Shown in pieces: positions 27,028 through 37,300 of a stretch of DNA of 64,000 nt. The stretch spans positions 248,001 to 312,000 of the forward strand of contig NZ_CP034463.1 of the NCBI RefSeq assembly GCF_003955715.1, written 5' to 3'. The notes beneath the pieces are model-generated. The model did not search any database and was not told where the DNA came from. It worked only from the letters and a program-made list of their open reading frames with translations. Within the stretch, counting starts at the first letter, position 1. Each line of letters begins with the position of its first letter. The translations under genes and the position numbers were made by a program. The DNA is from Streptomyces aquilus. Lineage in GTDB: Bacteria; Actinomycetota; Actinomycetes; Streptomycetales; Streptomycetaceae.

Positions 27028-29784
27028 TCAGCCGTCGGACTCCGGCGACGGGAGGTAGGCGCCGGGTACCGCGTTCGGCGCGTAGACCTGCTTGTCGCCC
27101 GGGTACGGCTTGGTGAAGTTGTGCGTCTGGTACCAGGTGTAACGGTTCATCTGCTCGGGGTTGGCGTAGTCCGGCACGGCGTTCGGGCCGGTCAGGCGCT
27201 GGTGCGAGGCCCAGGCCTTCCACTGCGCCGCGACCGTCCGCGCCGCCTGGGACACCGCGGTGGTCGTCGGCGCGGCGGCCGCCTGCTTGTCCTGCGCCGC
27301 CGGGGTGTCCGAACCACAGGTGGGCTGGGGGCTCACACCGAGGGTCAGCGAGGTCCGGTTGGGCACCGCGGTGAACGGCGTGTAGTTCGCCTTCGGGGTG
27401 AACGCCCCGTACATCGGGGTGGCCGCGCTGTCGAGCTGGTTCATCGGGTGGATGCCGAGGATCTGCTCGATGGTGCGGACCATCGTGATCTGCGAGTAGT
27501 AGTGGTTGTCGACGGTGCCGTGCTGGGCGTACGGGCTGATGACCTGGACCGGCGCACGGTGGCCGTCGATGTGGTCGAGGCCGTTCTGGGAGTCGTCCTC
27601 GACGACGAAGATCGCCGAGTCCCTCCAGTACTTGCTGTGCGTGATCTCGTCGACCATCCGGCCGACCGCGAGGTCGTTGTCGGCGACTTCGGCGGAGGCG
27701 TTCGCCGGGCCGCCGGTGTGGTCGTTGGAGAACCAGAACATGTTCAGGTTCGCCGGACCGTTCTTCTCGAAGTCCTGCTTCCAGATCTGTTCCTTGTAGA
27801 TGTCCGGGACATCGAGGTCGAACAGCGGGAAGCCCTGCACCGCCACCTTGTTGAGCGACGGGATCGCCGAACCGGTCTTGATGGGGTACTGGGTCTGCGC
27901 GCCGGTCGCGGCCATGTTCTTGCTGTCGCAGTACAGGTTCTGCCAGGTCGCGCCGGCCGGCTTGGACTCGATCGACTGGAACTCGCCGAAGTCCTTGACG
28001 GACTTACCGGCCGCCTGCGCGCCGGTCCAGATGAAGCCGGTCTTCTGGTGGCCGAGCACGTCGTCCTCGGTGTCGTAGCTGCGCGTGTACTCGCCGGCGG
28101 AGGACTCGGTGTACTCCGGGTTGTCCGACTGCATCAGCCAGTTGTGGCCCTCGGCGGAGTTGGTGCCGACGTCGTAGAAGTTGTCGTAGAGCCCGAACTG
28201 CTGGGCCAACGCGTGCTGGTTGGGCGTCACGTTCTCGCCGAACGTGGTCAGCGAGGAGTCCCCGTCGCCCTGCGGCAGGTCGCCGAAGACCTGGTCGTAG
28301 GTCCGGTTCTCCTTGACCAGCAGGAAGACGTGCTTGATCGTCGAGGGGTCGCCCAGGCGCAGCGGGACCGGCAGCGGCTTGGCGTGGCCCTTGCCGTTGG
28401 CGGTGAGGACCGAACCGGCCGTCCAGCCGTTCTGCCTGAAGACGTCGGCCGTCTGCGAGCGGACGGTCTTGTCGTCGGGCAGCGTGAACTGCGTCAGGCT
28501 CGACGTCGTGTCGTGGGTGTTGTGACCACTGGCGGTGGTGGGGCGGCGGGCGTCGACGCCACGGGTGTTGGAGACGATCACCTGCTTGCCGACGGTGGTG
28601 ATCCCCGAGGGGAAGTAGTCCGTGGGAAGCAGGCCGACGTAGCGGGCCGGCTGCTGCGCGGAGGTGTAGCGGTAGACGGCGACGGCGTTGGCGCGGCCGA
28701 GCGTCACCAGCAGGCGGCCGTCGTCGGTGAGCGTCACGGCGTTGGGCTCGTACCCGACCGAGGCCTCCGGCCACGGCTGGGTGGCGATGGTCTGGACGAC
28801 CTTGTCCTTGGCCGTGTTGATGACCGAGACGCTGTTGTCGGCGGTGTTCGTCACGAACACCGTGCCCTTCTTGGCGTACACCGCGATCGGGTGCAGACCG
28901 ACCTCGATGCTGCCGACCGCGGCCGACGCGTCTGACGTGTCGATGACGCTGACCGTGCCGGTGGTGGCGGCGCCGGTGTCGGGGTCGGCCGGCACCTGGG
29001 TGCCGTAGGAGTTCATGGTGGTCTCGCCGGCCTCGGCCGGGCGCCCGCCCTCGTTGCTGACGTAGAGCTTGCGGCCCACCAGGGCGAGACCGCGCGGGGC
29101 GTTGCCGACGGCCCAGCTCTGCTTGATGGTTCCGCCGGCCGCGTCGATGGCGACGACCCGGTTCTGGCCGTTGACCGCGGAATAGACGGTGGAACCGTCG
29201 GCGGAGAAGACCGCCGCGCCCACCAGCGCGTGCTTGGTGCCGTCGGCCGGGATGGAGACGGTCACCGGGTTGCTGAGGGTGCCGTCCGCACCCACGGTGA
29301 ACTTGGTGTAGCCGTCGGCCTGGCCCAGCCACAGCTGCGTGCCGTCGGGCGAGTACGTCGGACCTTCCTGGCCGACGGAGCCGGTCTTGATGCGCAGGTC
29401 GTCCGCCGCGTTGGTGCCGACCTTCTGTTTCACCTGCCCGGTCGCGAGGTCCAGGACGACGAGCGAGGCGTCGCCGTCGGCGACGGCGGCCGCGAGGTGG
29501 GTGCCGTCCGGGCTGACCGTGGACGACATGATCTTGCCGTCGTTGATGACGGTGCGGTCGCCGTACGGCTTGATGTACTGGTCGCTGGGCAGGACCTGGC
29601 CATTGCGGGTGACCTGGGCGACCTGCTGGGTGCCGAACTGCCACGTCGAGGCGACGGCGGTCCCCGTGACGCCGAGCGCGACCGTGATACCCGCCGTGAC
29701 CAGGAGGGTGCGCCGGCCGACGCGTCTGCCGAAGAGGCTGACCTGCTCTTTCTCGCTAACCCGGCGCAGCCGTGTTACCTGCAT
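27028..29784 (-). CDS. Secreted YncE-like propeller/phosphoesterase
   Basis: Encodes 918 residues from ATG 29784, eight bases after AAGG. A signal anchor (RRTLLVTAGITVALGVTGTA) spans about residues 24-43. Residues about 60-440 form a YncE-type seven-bladed propeller with repeats like TVSVIDTSDAS and SVSVINTAKDKVVQTI. Residues about 480-820 are an alkaline-phosphatase-superfamily phosphoesterase: FLLVKENRTYDQVFGDLPQG near the start, NWLMQSDNPEY, and FVVEDDSQNGLDHIDGHRAP with metal-binding Asp/His. The bifunctional layout is a known bacterial family of uncertain substrate. Four bases separate it from the ABC permease, so it is cotranscribed. Confidence 0.88.
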   Translation of the reverse strand: MQVTRLRRVSEKEQVSLFGRRVGRRTLLVTAGITVALGVTGTAVASTWQFGTQQVAQVTRNGQVLPSDQYIKPYGDRTVINDGKIMSSTVSPDGTHLAAAVADGDASLVVLDLATGQVKQKVGTNAADDLRIKTGSVGQEGPTYSPDGTQLWLGQADGYTKFTVGADGTLSNPVTVSIPADGTKHALVGAAVFSADGSTVYSAVNGQNRVVAIDAAGGTIKQSWAVGNAPRGLALVGRKLYVSNEGGRPAEAGETTMNSYGTQVPADPDTGAATTGTVSVIDTSDASAAVGSIEVGLHPIAVYAKKGTVFVTNTADNSVSVINTAKDKVVQTIATQPWPEASVGYEPNAVTLTDDGRLLVTLGRANAVAVYRYTSAQQPARYVGLLPTDYFPSGITTVGKQVIVSNTRGVDARRPTTASGHNTHDTTSSLTQFTLPDDKTVRSQTADVFRQNGWTAGSVLTANGKGHAKPLPVPLRLGDPSTIKHVFLLVKENRTYDQVFGDLPQGDGDSSLTTFGENVTPNQHALAQQFGLYDNFYDVGTNSAEGHNWLMQSDNPEYTESSAGEYTRSYDTEDDVLGHQKTGFIWTGAQAAGKSVKDFGEFQSIESKPAGATWQNLYCDSKNMAATGAQTQYPIKTGSAIPSLNKVAVQGFPLFDLDVPDIYKEQIWKQDFEKNGPANLNMFWFSNDHTGGPANASAEVADNDLAVGRMVDEITHSKYWRDSAIFVVEDDSQNGLDHIDGHRAPVQVISPYAQHGTVDNHYYSQITMVRTIEQILGIHPMNQLDSAATPMYGAFTPKANYTPFTAVPNRTSLTLGVSPQPTCGSDTPAAQDKQAAAAPTTTAVSQAARTVAAQWKAWASHQRLTGPNAVPDYANPEQMNRYTWYQTHNFTKPYPGDKQVYAPNAVPGAYLPSPESDG

Positions 29785-29788
29785 GGAC

Positions 29789-31147
29789 TTATCCCTTCGA
29801 GGTGGTGTCGAGCAGTTCGACGTTGCCGTCGAACTGCCAAAGGGGGTTCGGGGCGTCCCCGGTGGGGGTACGGACGAGGAAGTAGCCGTTGACTTCCTTC
29901 GGTCCGTCGCCGTCGGCCACGAACCGCCCGTCCGAGGCGACGTCGAGCTGGTAGACGGCCGTACCGGCCACCGCGACGTCGGGGAGATGCCAGGTCACGA
30001 CGCAACGCCAGTCGTTGCCCGCGCCTTCTTGAGCGCCCTGGCCGTCGCTCTTGGTGCACGCCGCCGTGGTCCGCAGCTGCGCCTCCGTGACGGCGGGTCG
30101 GTGCAACTGCCGGGTCTGCAGCCGGTAGAGGTGGGCGAAGGCGGTGGCCACCGAACGCTGGACCTTGTCCTGCTCGATGCCGGAGCCCGTGGACGGCATC
30201 GCCATGGCGACCACCGCGACGGTGGCGGCGGTGAGGGCGGCCAGCGGCAGCAGCCCGAGCGTGAGGGCCCGGCGACCGGCACCGTCGTAGGCCAGGTTGG
30301 TGAAGTCCCGCCGCAGGAACAGCAGATAGGCCAGTGCCGTCGCCAGCACGGCCCACACCAGGCTGACCGCGACGCCGATCAGCAGCGGGCCGAGCTGGGC
30401 CGGGCTGGTGAACAGGCCGTTCCAGGAGAGGAAGGCGTAGCCCGGCAGGGCGAGGCGTACGGCGACCGGCAGTGGCAGCATCTGGGCGACCTGCATGCCG
30501 AGGGCGACCAGCGGCGGCAGCAGCAGGCCCGTCGGGGAGCGCCCCAGGGCCACCGATCCGAGCAGGCCGATCGCGGCGAGGGCCAGGGTCGGCGCGAGCG
30601 CGCACAGCCACGCCAGCAGGACCCGGCCCGCCGCGTCCCCCGGTGTCAGCAGACGGCCGTCGAGGCCGACCAGCGGCTGGTTGCCGACCGACGCCAACCC
30701 GCCGACCACGCTGGAGCAGACGAGCCCGGCCACCAGCAGCAGGATGACGGAGAGGCTGGCCAGCGACTTCGCCACGAAGATCCGGCGGGGTGGGCGGACC
30801 GCCACCAGCAGATGCCGCCAGGTCCCCAGTCGGTCCTCGGCGGCGAACACGTCACCGGCGACCACCGACGTCAGCAGCGGCAGTGCCCAGGTGCCCGCGA
30901 AACCGAGCATCACCAGCGGCCCGGCCCACCCCGTGGCATGCATCCAGCGGCCGAACAGCGTGTCGGACGGCAAGGTGCTCTGCCGGCTCACCCCGGCCAC
31001 GAAAAGCGCCGGCGCGATCCAGCAGGCCAGGACCAGCAGACGGATCCGCCACTGCGAGACCAGCTTCACCAACTCGAAGCGGTAGCCGCGCGACAGCGGC
31101 ACCCGGCGGACGATGGCAACGCTGTCATCGGCGATGGCCGTGGTCAT
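29789..31147 (-). CDS. ABC transporter permease with extracytoplasmic tail
   Basis: Encodes 452 residues. ATG 31147 overlaps the TGA of the ATPase gene (ATGA). Six or more hydrophobic segments lie between residues 32 and 305, for example LLVLACWIAPALFVAG, LVMLGFAGTWALPLLTSVVA, LSVILLLVAGLVCSSVVGG and LALAAIGLLGSVAL, resembling ABC-2 permeases. After the last segment (LLPLAALTAATVAVVAMAMP) comes a soluble domain of about 140 residues with two Cys (AACTKSD, WRCVVTW) and DGRFVADGDGPKEVNGYFLV, which should lie outside the membrane. The tail and the cotranscribed secreted phosphoesterase suggest an envelope role. Confidence 0.85.
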   Translation of the reverse strand: MTTAIADDSVAIVRRVPLSRGYRFELVKLVSQWRIRLLVLACWIAPALFVAGVSRQSTLPSDTLFGRWMHATGWAGPLVMLGFAGTWALPLLTSVVAGDVFAAEDRLGTWRHLLVAVRPPRRIFVAKSLASLSVILLLVAGLVCSSVVGGLASVGNQPLVGLDGRLLTPGDAAGRVLLAWLCALAPTLALAAIGLLGSVALGRSPTGLLLPPLVALGMQVAQMLPLPVAVRLALPGYAFLSWNGLFTSPAQLGPLLIGVAVSLVWAVLATALAYLLFLRRDFTNLAYDGAGRRALTLGLLPLAALTAATVAVVAMAMPSTGSGIEQDKVQRSVATAFAHLYRLQTRQLHRPAVTEAQLRTTAACTKSDGQGAQEGAGNDWRCVVTWHLPDVAVAGTAVYQLDVASDGRFVADGDGPKEVNGYFLVRTPTGDAPNPLWQFDGNVELLDTTSKG

Positions 31148-32085
31148 TTGCCGTCCTCCTGACGCTCGGTGAGGGCGAGGAACGCGGCCTCCAACGGCGA
31201 GACGACGGGCGCCAGTTCGCGCACGGCGACACCCGACCGCACGAGGTACGCCACCAGTTCGTCGAGCGCCGGCACCAGGGCTCGTACCACCAGTACCTCG
31301 GCGTCCTGCCGCATCCCGGTGCCCTCGACGACCCTGATCCCGTCCGTGTCGTTGGCCAGTCGGCGCGCGGCCAGCGGATCGGAAGTGCGCACCCGGTAGT
31401 CGAGTTCGCGGTTCTCGGAGGCCAGCTTGTTCAGTGGCCCGGAGAAGACGACTCGTCCGGTGGCGAGGATGGTCACCTCGGAGCACAGCGCCTCGAGGTC
31501 GTCCATCCGGTGACTGGAGACGACCACACTGGTGCCGTCGGCGGCGAGCCGGGTCAGAACCCGGTGCACATGTCTTTTGCCGGACGGGTCAAGGCCGTTG
31601 GAGGGTTCGTCGAGCACCAGCAGCCGGGGCTTGGTGAGCAGGGCGGCGGCCAGACCGAGCCGTTGCCGCATGCCGAGGGAGAAGCCGCGGGCCTTGTCGT
31701 CGGCGACGTCGGTGAGGCCGACCTGGTCGAGCACCTCGTCGATTCCCGCCGTCCGCGCGTCGTGGCCCCGGAGTTGGGCCAGCGCGGCGAGGTTCTGCCG
31801 GGCGGTGAGGGAGGGGTAGAGGCCGGGACCGTCCACGAAGCCGGCGACCCCGTCGGGAACGGCGAGCGCCCGCTCCACCGGCGTCCCGAGGATCTCCAGC
31901 CGGCCGCTGTCGGCGACGGCCAGCCCCAGCAGAAGGCCGAGCAGCGTCGTCTTGCCGGCGCCGTTGGGTCCCACCAGGCCGTGGATCTGCCCCTGCGTCA
32001 CATCGAGGTCGACGTTGTCGAGTGCCACGACATCGCCGAAACACTTGTTGATCCCACGCGCCCGGACCGCGAGAAGTGCGTCCAT
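31144..32085 (-). CDS. ABC transporter ATP-binding protein
   Basis: Encodes 313 residues. ATG 32085 is chosen over an upstream in-frame start because GAAGAGGGGA precedes it. It carries Walker A GPNGAGKT (residues 39-46), the Q/D loops, signature FSLGMRQR near 135, Walker B LLVLDEP near 155 and the switch His in VVSSH near 186. The C-terminal 100 residues form the tail typical of ABC-2 drug or antibiotic exporters (DrrA/BcrA-like). It energises the adjacent permease. Confidence 0.95.
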   Translation of the reverse strand: MDALLAVRARGINKCFGDVVALDNVDLDVTQGQIHGLVGPNGAGKTTLLGLLLGLAVADSGRLEILGTPVERALAVPDGVAGFVDGPGLYPSLTARQNLAALAQLRGHDARTAGIDEVLDQVGLTDVADDKARGFSLGMRQRLGLAAALLTKPRLLVLDEPSNGLDPSGKRHVHRVLTRLAADGTSVVVSSHRMDDLEALCSEVTILATGRVVFSGPLNKLASENRELDYRVRTSDPLAARRLANDTDGIRVVEGTGMRQDAEVLVVRALVPALDELVAYLVRSGVAVRELAPVVSPLEAAFLALTERQEDGK

Positions 32086-32276
32086 AGTCCCCTCTTCCCA
32101 AACCCCCAGGAAACCTAGGGACGCCACACAGCGCAGGCGGGGGACCAGGGTTGAACGTCCAGGGAACGGATCGTCAAGTGATTGGCAAGTACACGAGTAC
32201 GAAGCACTCGCATCGGCTGAGAAGCGGGCAAGGGGGTCGGGCGTAGGGCGGCCCCGATGGGCGGACGCTGGGAGCT

Positions 32277-32790
32277 ATGACGCACGAGCCCGGTCGACCG
32301 TCCCGCCGAGCCGTACTGCTGGGTGTTGCGGGCTGCGTTCTCGGCGCGGCGGGCCGCGTCGGCGCGATCCTCGCCCACTCCCGCATCGAACTGCCGCCCG
32401 CCGCCCGGGCCGATCTGCGCGGCGGCCGCATCCACGACGGTGTCCCCACCGCGATGCGGCGTCTGGCGGGCACATATCGGATGTACGTCAGCGTGGTCCG
32501 CTCCGGCCATCCCCTCGATGTCTTCGGTACCAGCCGCCCCAGCGGCCATCCCCGCGGCCGGGCCTTCGGCGTGTAGCAGATCCACGGCCACGCGGTGGTC
32601 GACCCGGCCACGCCCCGCAGCGTGATCGAACGCTTCATGCGGGACGCGGCGGCCGGCTCCTATAACGTCGGAGGACCCGTCCACCTCTCAGGCGGAGCCA
32701 GCGCCGACCAGTTCGGGCACCGACCTGGGCGGGCCGTCGACATCGCCTCCACCACCAGGATGCCCGAGGAGTCACTCGCCCCTTCCACCC
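32277..32790 (+). pseudogene. Tat-exported hypothetical protein gene with nonsense mutation
   Basis: ATG 32277 starts a 99-codon frame with a twin-arginine signal (RPSRRAVLLGVAGCVLGAAG), then SRIELPPAARADLRGGRIHD, TYRMYVSVVRSGHPLDVFGT and PSGHPRGRAFGV, ending at TAG 32574-32576. The same frame then continues QIHGHAVVDPATPRSVIERF and VGGPVHLSGGASADQFG, which belongs to the same exported family, so the TAG most likely replaced a Trp TGG. The usual C-terminal DHVHxxF motif is not readable in frame, indicating further decay after about 32730. The function of the family is unknown. Confidence 0.65.
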
Positions 32791-32799
32791 GCACATCAC

Positions 32800-33140
32800 G
32801 CCCGGAAAACAGCACATCCTCAACGTGCTCGAAGCCCACCGTTCAGGCAGGAGTTGACCTGCCCCGACTGTGCGGAGGCCGACACTTCGGGAAAAGGGCC
32901 TCTTGGTTTTCGCTGGACTCGACATCCGCGAGCTACCAAGAGGCCTTTCCTTCATGCACCAGTCCCGGACAACTCACTCGAACCAGGCCCTCGTTCGAAC
33001 CTTCCGACCGCGCGAGCGGATAGAGAGCAGGCAGTTAAATCCCCCTATGGCGACCTGTTCAACACCGTGCTCGCCCCCCTGATCGAGGAGGACGCCTCGG
33101 TGCTGGCCTTCCTCGTCGCGGTCGGCTGACCTGCGCCGGC
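32800..33140. other. Intergenic stretch with long-loop inverted repeat
   Basis: No supportable gene. An inverted repeat pairs GGAAAAGGGCCTCTTGGT (32890-32907) with ACCAAGAGGCCTTTCC (32935-32950) across a 27-base loop. A short forward tail GDLFNTVLAPLIEEDASVLA ends at 33129 and may be a remnant of a lost gene. Confidence 0.45.
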
Positions 33141-34994
33141 TCAGCCGTCGATACGGTGCGTGCTCCAGAACGACGTGAGATCCGTGCTGGTCGCTGCCTG
33201 GGCGGCCACCTTGAACTCGGCGGTGGTCGAGACGCCGTACCAGTGTGAACTCGCGTAGCTCTTCAGCAGGTTGGTCATCGCAGTGTCACCGATCAGCCGC
33301 CGCAGATCGTGCAGGGCGCACTTGCCGTAGCCGTAGACGACGGTGGAGTACCGGGACGAGTGGGCGTCCCAGTAGGCCATGGAGTTGGTGATCTTCTCCG
33401 CCGAGGAGGCCCAGGAGACGCTGTTCCAGCAGTTGGCGCCGGTCTTGCCGAGGGCGAGGTCGGTGGCGTAGTCGGTGAACGCCTCGTCCAGCCAGGGGCT
33501 GTTGTACTCGTCGTCGCCGACGATGCCGTACCACCACTGGTGGCCGATCTCGTGGGTGAGGGCGGTGGTGCTGACGAGGTCCAGGACGAAGCCCGGGTAC
33601 TCCATGCCGCCGAACCAGTAGTTGTTGTCGATGACCGCGTCCAACTCGCTGTAGGGGTAGGCCCCGAAGCGGCCGGCGTGTGCGTCGACGGCCGTCTTGG
33701 CGGTGCTCAGCATCGACTGCGCGTCGGAGGAGCTGATGCCCGAGACGGAGTAGATGTTGATGGCCGTCCCGGCCGCCGAGGTGCCGGAGATCTTGCTGAA
33801 CGGGCCCGCCGCCCAGGCGAAGTCACGGACCTTCGACGCGGTCGCCGTGGTGACGGTGCGCCCGCTGGAGCCGGGGGTGTCGGTCGAGGTGCCGGTGGCC
33901 GGGACCAGGAGCGAACTCGGGTGGTCCAGCGTCACCTTGAAGTCGGCGGCCAGGGAGTAGAACGACTCGCCGTTGTTGGTGTACGGGTCCAGGTGCCAGC
34001 CCGAGCCGTCCTTCACCGCGAGCACGGGCAGCGCGTTGCCGATGTTGTTGAACGCCCCGTCATGGCCGAACCGGTCGGCGCCGCTGGGCACGGTGATGCC
34101 CAGGTCGAAGCCGATCGTGGCGGACTGACCCTGCGTCAGGGGTGTCGGCAGGGTGATCTGGAGCGCCGTGCAGGCGACGGAGAGTGAACCGGCCGTACCG
34201 CCGGTGACGTTGGTGACCGTGATCGGCATCGCGCCGCAGGTGCCGTGGTAGTTGTCCCACAGGCGCAGGTACACCTCGCTCAGCGCGGTCGAGGAGGCGT
34301 TGGTGAAGGTGGCGCTCTCGTGGCCGGTCCAGACGGTGCCGGAGGTGTTGCTGCTCAGGTTCACCGTGTACGAGGGCGCGGCCGGCGTCCGTGTCGAGTC
34401 CGCCGGCGGGGCGGTGTCGCCGGAGGTGTCGAGGGCGATGTCGTCGAGGACGAAGCTGGACTGGAGGCTGGAGTCCTCGGTGCCGGTGAAGGCGAGGGTC
34501 ACGGTCTGGCCCGCGAACGACGACACGTCGAGGGTCTTCTTCACGTACCCCGTGGCCTTGTCGAGGTTCGAGTACGTCGCCAACGTGGTGCTGCCGATCT
34601 TCGCCGTCAGCTTGTCGTAGGCGGTGGACGAGGTGGTCTCGGCGGTGTCGATGTGCAGCCAGAACGAGAGGGTGGCGGTGCTGCATCCGGACGGGATCGT
34701 CACGCTCTGCGAGAGCGTGTCGGTGTGCGTGCCGCCGGTGCCGTCGAGCCAGGCGAAGCTGGTGCCGCCGTGCGCGGACTGGCCGGAACGGCTGGTGATC
34801 ACGCTCGTGGACGACTGTGTCCAGGGCGAAGTGCCGCTCTCGAAGCCGCCGTTGACGACCGCCTGGGTCGGCGTGCAGGCCACAGCCGCGTCGGTGGCGG
34901 CGGACGCCGGGTGGACGGGGAGCAGGGACACGGCGGCCAGCGCGGCGACGGCGAGGGCGCGCGCGGCGACGGATCCGTGGGGGGTGGTTCTCAC
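33141..34994 (-). CDS. Secreted M1-family metallopeptidase with N-terminal beta-sandwich
   Basis: Encodes 617 residues from ATG 34994, preceded by AAAGGAGTT. A signal peptide ends at ASA (about residue 33). Residues 38-195 form a jelly-roll carbohydrate-binding-like module ([20 protein letters not shown] through [13 protein letters not shown]). The M1 aminopeptidase fold follows, with GGMEYPG as the substrate anchor and the zinc site HEIGH at residues 481-485 plus Glu504 in WLDEAFTDY, exactly 19 residues on. A Tyr in VVYGYGKC could stabilise the transition state. It would cleave N-terminal residues from extracellular peptides. Confidence 0.92.
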   Translation of the reverse strand: MRTTPHGSVAARALAVAALAAVSLLPVHPASAATDAAVACTPTQAVVNGGFESGTSPWTQSSTSVITSRSGQSAHGGTSFAWLDGTGGTHTDTLSQSVTIPSGCSTATLSFWLHIDTAETTSSTAYDKLTAKIGSTTLATYSNLDKATGYVKKTLDVSSFAGQTVTLAFTGTEDSSLQSSFVLDDIALDTSGDTAPPADSTRTPAAPSYTVNLSSNTSGTVWTGHESATFTNASSTALSEVYLRLWDNYHGTCGAMPITVTNVTGGTAGSLSVACTALQITLPTPLTQGQSATIGFDLGITVPSGADRFGHDGAFNNIGNALPVLAVKDGSGWHLDPYTNNGESFYSLAADFKVTLDHPSSLLVPATGTSTDTPGSSGRTVTTATASKVRDFAWAAGPFSKISGTSAAGTAINIYSVSGISSSDAQSMLSTAKTAVDAHAGRFGAYPYSELDAVIDNNYWFGGMEYPGFVLDLVSTTALTHEIGHQWWYGIVGDDEYNSPWLDEAFTDYATDLALGKTGANCWNSVSWASSAEKITNSMAYWDAHSSRYSTVVYGYGKCALHDLRRLIGDTAMTNLLKSYASSHWYGVSTTAEFKVAAQAATSTDLTSFWSTHRIDG

Positions 34995-35544
34995 GCGTAA
35001 CTCCTTTGCGGCGACCGGGATCCCGGTCTGCTCGGGCGGCTACCCACCGGCAGGGGTGCGTCGGTGGGTGGCCGTGGGCTGCGTGTATCGATTGACGGGA
35101 GCATGCCATATGGAAGGGTGCGATGGGGATGGGCACACCGATTCGGAGGCCGATTCACCGAGCGCGGATCCGGTGTTCAGGGAATCCGCTTCGACAGTAC
35201 GGGGCGTAGCGGTACGTCAGCTCGATGACGCGTTCACCCTCCACGCGGCTCAGGCGCTGCTCCAGCACCTCGATCCGCGCGACGGGCTTCGATGCGCCGA
35301 GTTACGGGATGCCCCCAACGCCATTTCCCTGTAGGCCAGTTGACCCACAGATGAATGTGCTGCACGTCACCCTGCACCCAGAGGAGAAGTGACCCCTGCC
35401 GGGCCGCCAAGCTGGCATGCTCATGCTCGCTTACTGGCAGGTAATAACCGCCGCGCACTGTCACGAAGACAGCCCCGCCGGCCGCGCACCAGCGCCATTC
35501 CTTCCCGAAGCACACCCCCTACCACCGCTCCCGAGGACTCACGC
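34995..35544. other. Intergenic region, no supportable gene
   Basis: About 550 bases separate the divergent M1 peptidase and lipoprotein genes and must contain both promoters. Short frames on either strand lack ribosome sites and recognisable motifs. Confidence 0.4.
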
Positions 35545-37038
35545 GTGCACAAACTCAGAGCGCATGCCCTGGTTTCGGCCCTGTCAACGATCACCGTCGC
35601 GGCTCTGCTGGCCACCGGCTGCTCCGCCCACTCCCCCGCCACCACCGGCGAGGCAGCCGGCTCGACGGCCGAAGCGTCAAAGCCCGGCACCGGCGAGGAG
35701 CGACTCGCGGTCGTCTCCGCCCCGACCGATGACGCCGCCACCCCGACCGCAGTGGCCTCCGCGCACACTCCCGACCAGGCCCGCGCCAGGAAATCCGCGC
35801 TCAAGGTCGCGTCGTACGACAGGAAGAGCGGCCGGGCGGTCATAGCGGCACCGGCCTCCGGCTCGGACGCGGCACCACCGGCCACCCCGTCGGCAACGGC
35901 CGCTTCCTCGCCCACCGCCTCGGCCACTCCCAAGGGACCAGGCTCGGGCTCGGGCGGCGCGCACTCCAACCCCGCCGTGGCTGTCGGTGACGTCATAGCC
36001 AGCGCCCCCGCCCCCGGCGCCCCCGACGGCGTACTGGCCAAGGTGACCGAGATCGTCGACACCGCGGCGGACGGCACTGCCACCGTGCAGACGGAACCGG
36101 CCAAGCTCAACTCCGTCCTGGGCAAGAGCAAGGCGGACGGCGCGGTCCCCGTCGACCCGTCCGCCTTGAAGGTCGAGCCGCTCGTCGAGGGCGTGAAGGT
36201 CTCCTGGGCGAAGACCGGGGATCTCACCTTCGGACCCGAGGGCGCGAAGCTCCCGCTGGGCAGCCTGCGCATCGATGTCACAACCGCCGTGAAGACGGCC
36301 ACGGGTGCCCCCGCCTCGGCCGCCGCCTCCCTCGACGGCTTTGTCCAACTGGCCCCCGAGGTCGCCTTCTCGTACGACGGATCCCGCGCCGCCGCGAACT
36401 CCTCGCCCAGCGGCGCGTTCCTGGGGCTGACCGGCGAGTGGAACTCCCAGTGGCAGCTGAAGGGCCGCGCGGCCGGCACGACGAACGGCAAGCAGATCCG
36501 CATCCCCTTCGCCGAACTGCACGCCGACCCCGTGATCCAGGTCGGCCCCGTCCCGATCGTCGTCAACCTCGACCTTGTCTGCTCCTTCCGGGTGGACGCC
36601 GACGGCCGCGTCACGGTCGACGCCGAACAGCACCTCAAGGGCGACTTCCGCGTAGGCGGCAACTTCTCCTGGGCCAAGGGCTGGACCGGTGTCAGCGAAT
36701 CCCACATGACCGGTGAACCCCTCAAGACGACGGTCACCACCCTCGGTGACGTCAAGGCCGCCATGGGCGCCGAGGCGACAGTGGGCCTCTACGGCACGGT
36801 GGGCGTCACCGCCGACCTCGCCCCCTATCTCCGCGCCGAATCCAACGCGACAGCAGGGGGCTCGGCGAACGGCACCGGGTCCGCCTCCGGCTCCTGGGCC
36901 CTGTACGGCGGAGTCGACCTGAGCGGCACCCTGAATCTGCAGCTCTCCATCTTCGGCACCCCCGTCTTCCAGACACGCATCCCTCTGGGCGCCGTGCACG
37001 AGGAGTGGCTGCTGACGAAGGGCGAAGTGAGGACGTAG
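35545..37038 (+). CDS. Large lipoprotein, unknown function
   Basis: Encodes 497 residues from GTG 35545, seven bases after GAGGA. The signal ALSTITVAALLATGCSA ends in the lipobox ATGC, so the protein is lipid-anchored at the outer membrane face. Residues about 25-150 are low-complexity Ala/Pro/Thr/Ser, likely spanning the wall. The remaining 340 residues are beta-rich (GDLTFGPEGAKLPLGSLRID, FVQLAPEVAFSYDGSRAA, WQLKGRAAGTTNGKQIRIPF) with one Cys and no enzyme motif I can name. Its function is unknown; similar long streptomycete lipoproteins are surface proteins. Confidence 0.8.
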   Translation: MHKLRAHALVSALSTITVAALLATGCSAHSPATTGEAAGSTAEASKPGTGEERLAVVSAPTDDAATPTAVASAHTPDQARARKSALKVASYDRKSGRAVIAAPASGSDAAPPATPSATAASSPTASATPKGPGSGSGGAHSNPAVAVGDVIASAPAPGAPDGVLAKVTEIVDTAADGTATVQTEPAKLNSVLGKSKADGAVPVDPSALKVEPLVEGVKVSWAKTGDLTFGPEGAKLPLGSLRIDVTTAVKTATGAPASAAASLDGFVQLAPEVAFSYDGSRAAANSSPSGAFLGLTGEWNSQWQLKGRAAGTTNGKQIRIPFAELHADPVIQVGPVPIVVNLDLVCSFRVDADGRVTVDAEQHLKGDFRVGGNFSWAKGWTGVSESHMTGEPLKTTVTTLGDVKAAMGAEATVGLYGTVGVTADLAPYLRAESNATAGGSANGTGSASGSWALYGGVDLSGTLNLQLSIFGTPVFQTRIPLGAVHEEWLLTKGEVRT

Positions 37039-37049
37039 AAACCCCCTGG

Positions 37050-37300
37050 CGGCCAGGACGAGCCGGAGCGGGCCTGCCCAGCAGACCACGCCGAAGCGCC
37101 CCTGGTGATGCGCGGCGTTCTGTCGGCCCCGGCTGTACCGACCTTGCCACGCAGCCGGTCGTGCAGTTCCCCGACCAGTCCGTTCTCCCGCCACCTGCGG
37201 AAGAAGGCACAGACGCGATCCCACGCGGGGAAGTCGGCAGGAACCGAGCGCCACTTGGTCCCCTGTCGGTGACGTAGAAGACCGCATCAACACCCTGCCG
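37050..37300 (-). mobile_element. IS5-family transposase fragment
   Basis: The reverse frames read VDAVFYVTDRG then, after a one-base shift, KWRSVPADFPAWDRVCAFFR and RWRENGLVGELHDRLRGKVG. This is the N-terminal DUF4096 region of IS5/IS427-type transposases (pattern CxWRxLPxDFPxWxxVxxxFxRW). Only about 80 codons survive, without the DDE residues or terminal repeats. Confidence 0.8.

Noticed and set aside
26758..28935. 725-codon forward open frame
   Set aside because: Antisense to the YncE-phosphoesterase gene, composed of Arg/Val/Gly/Asp runs with no motif, and no ribosome site.
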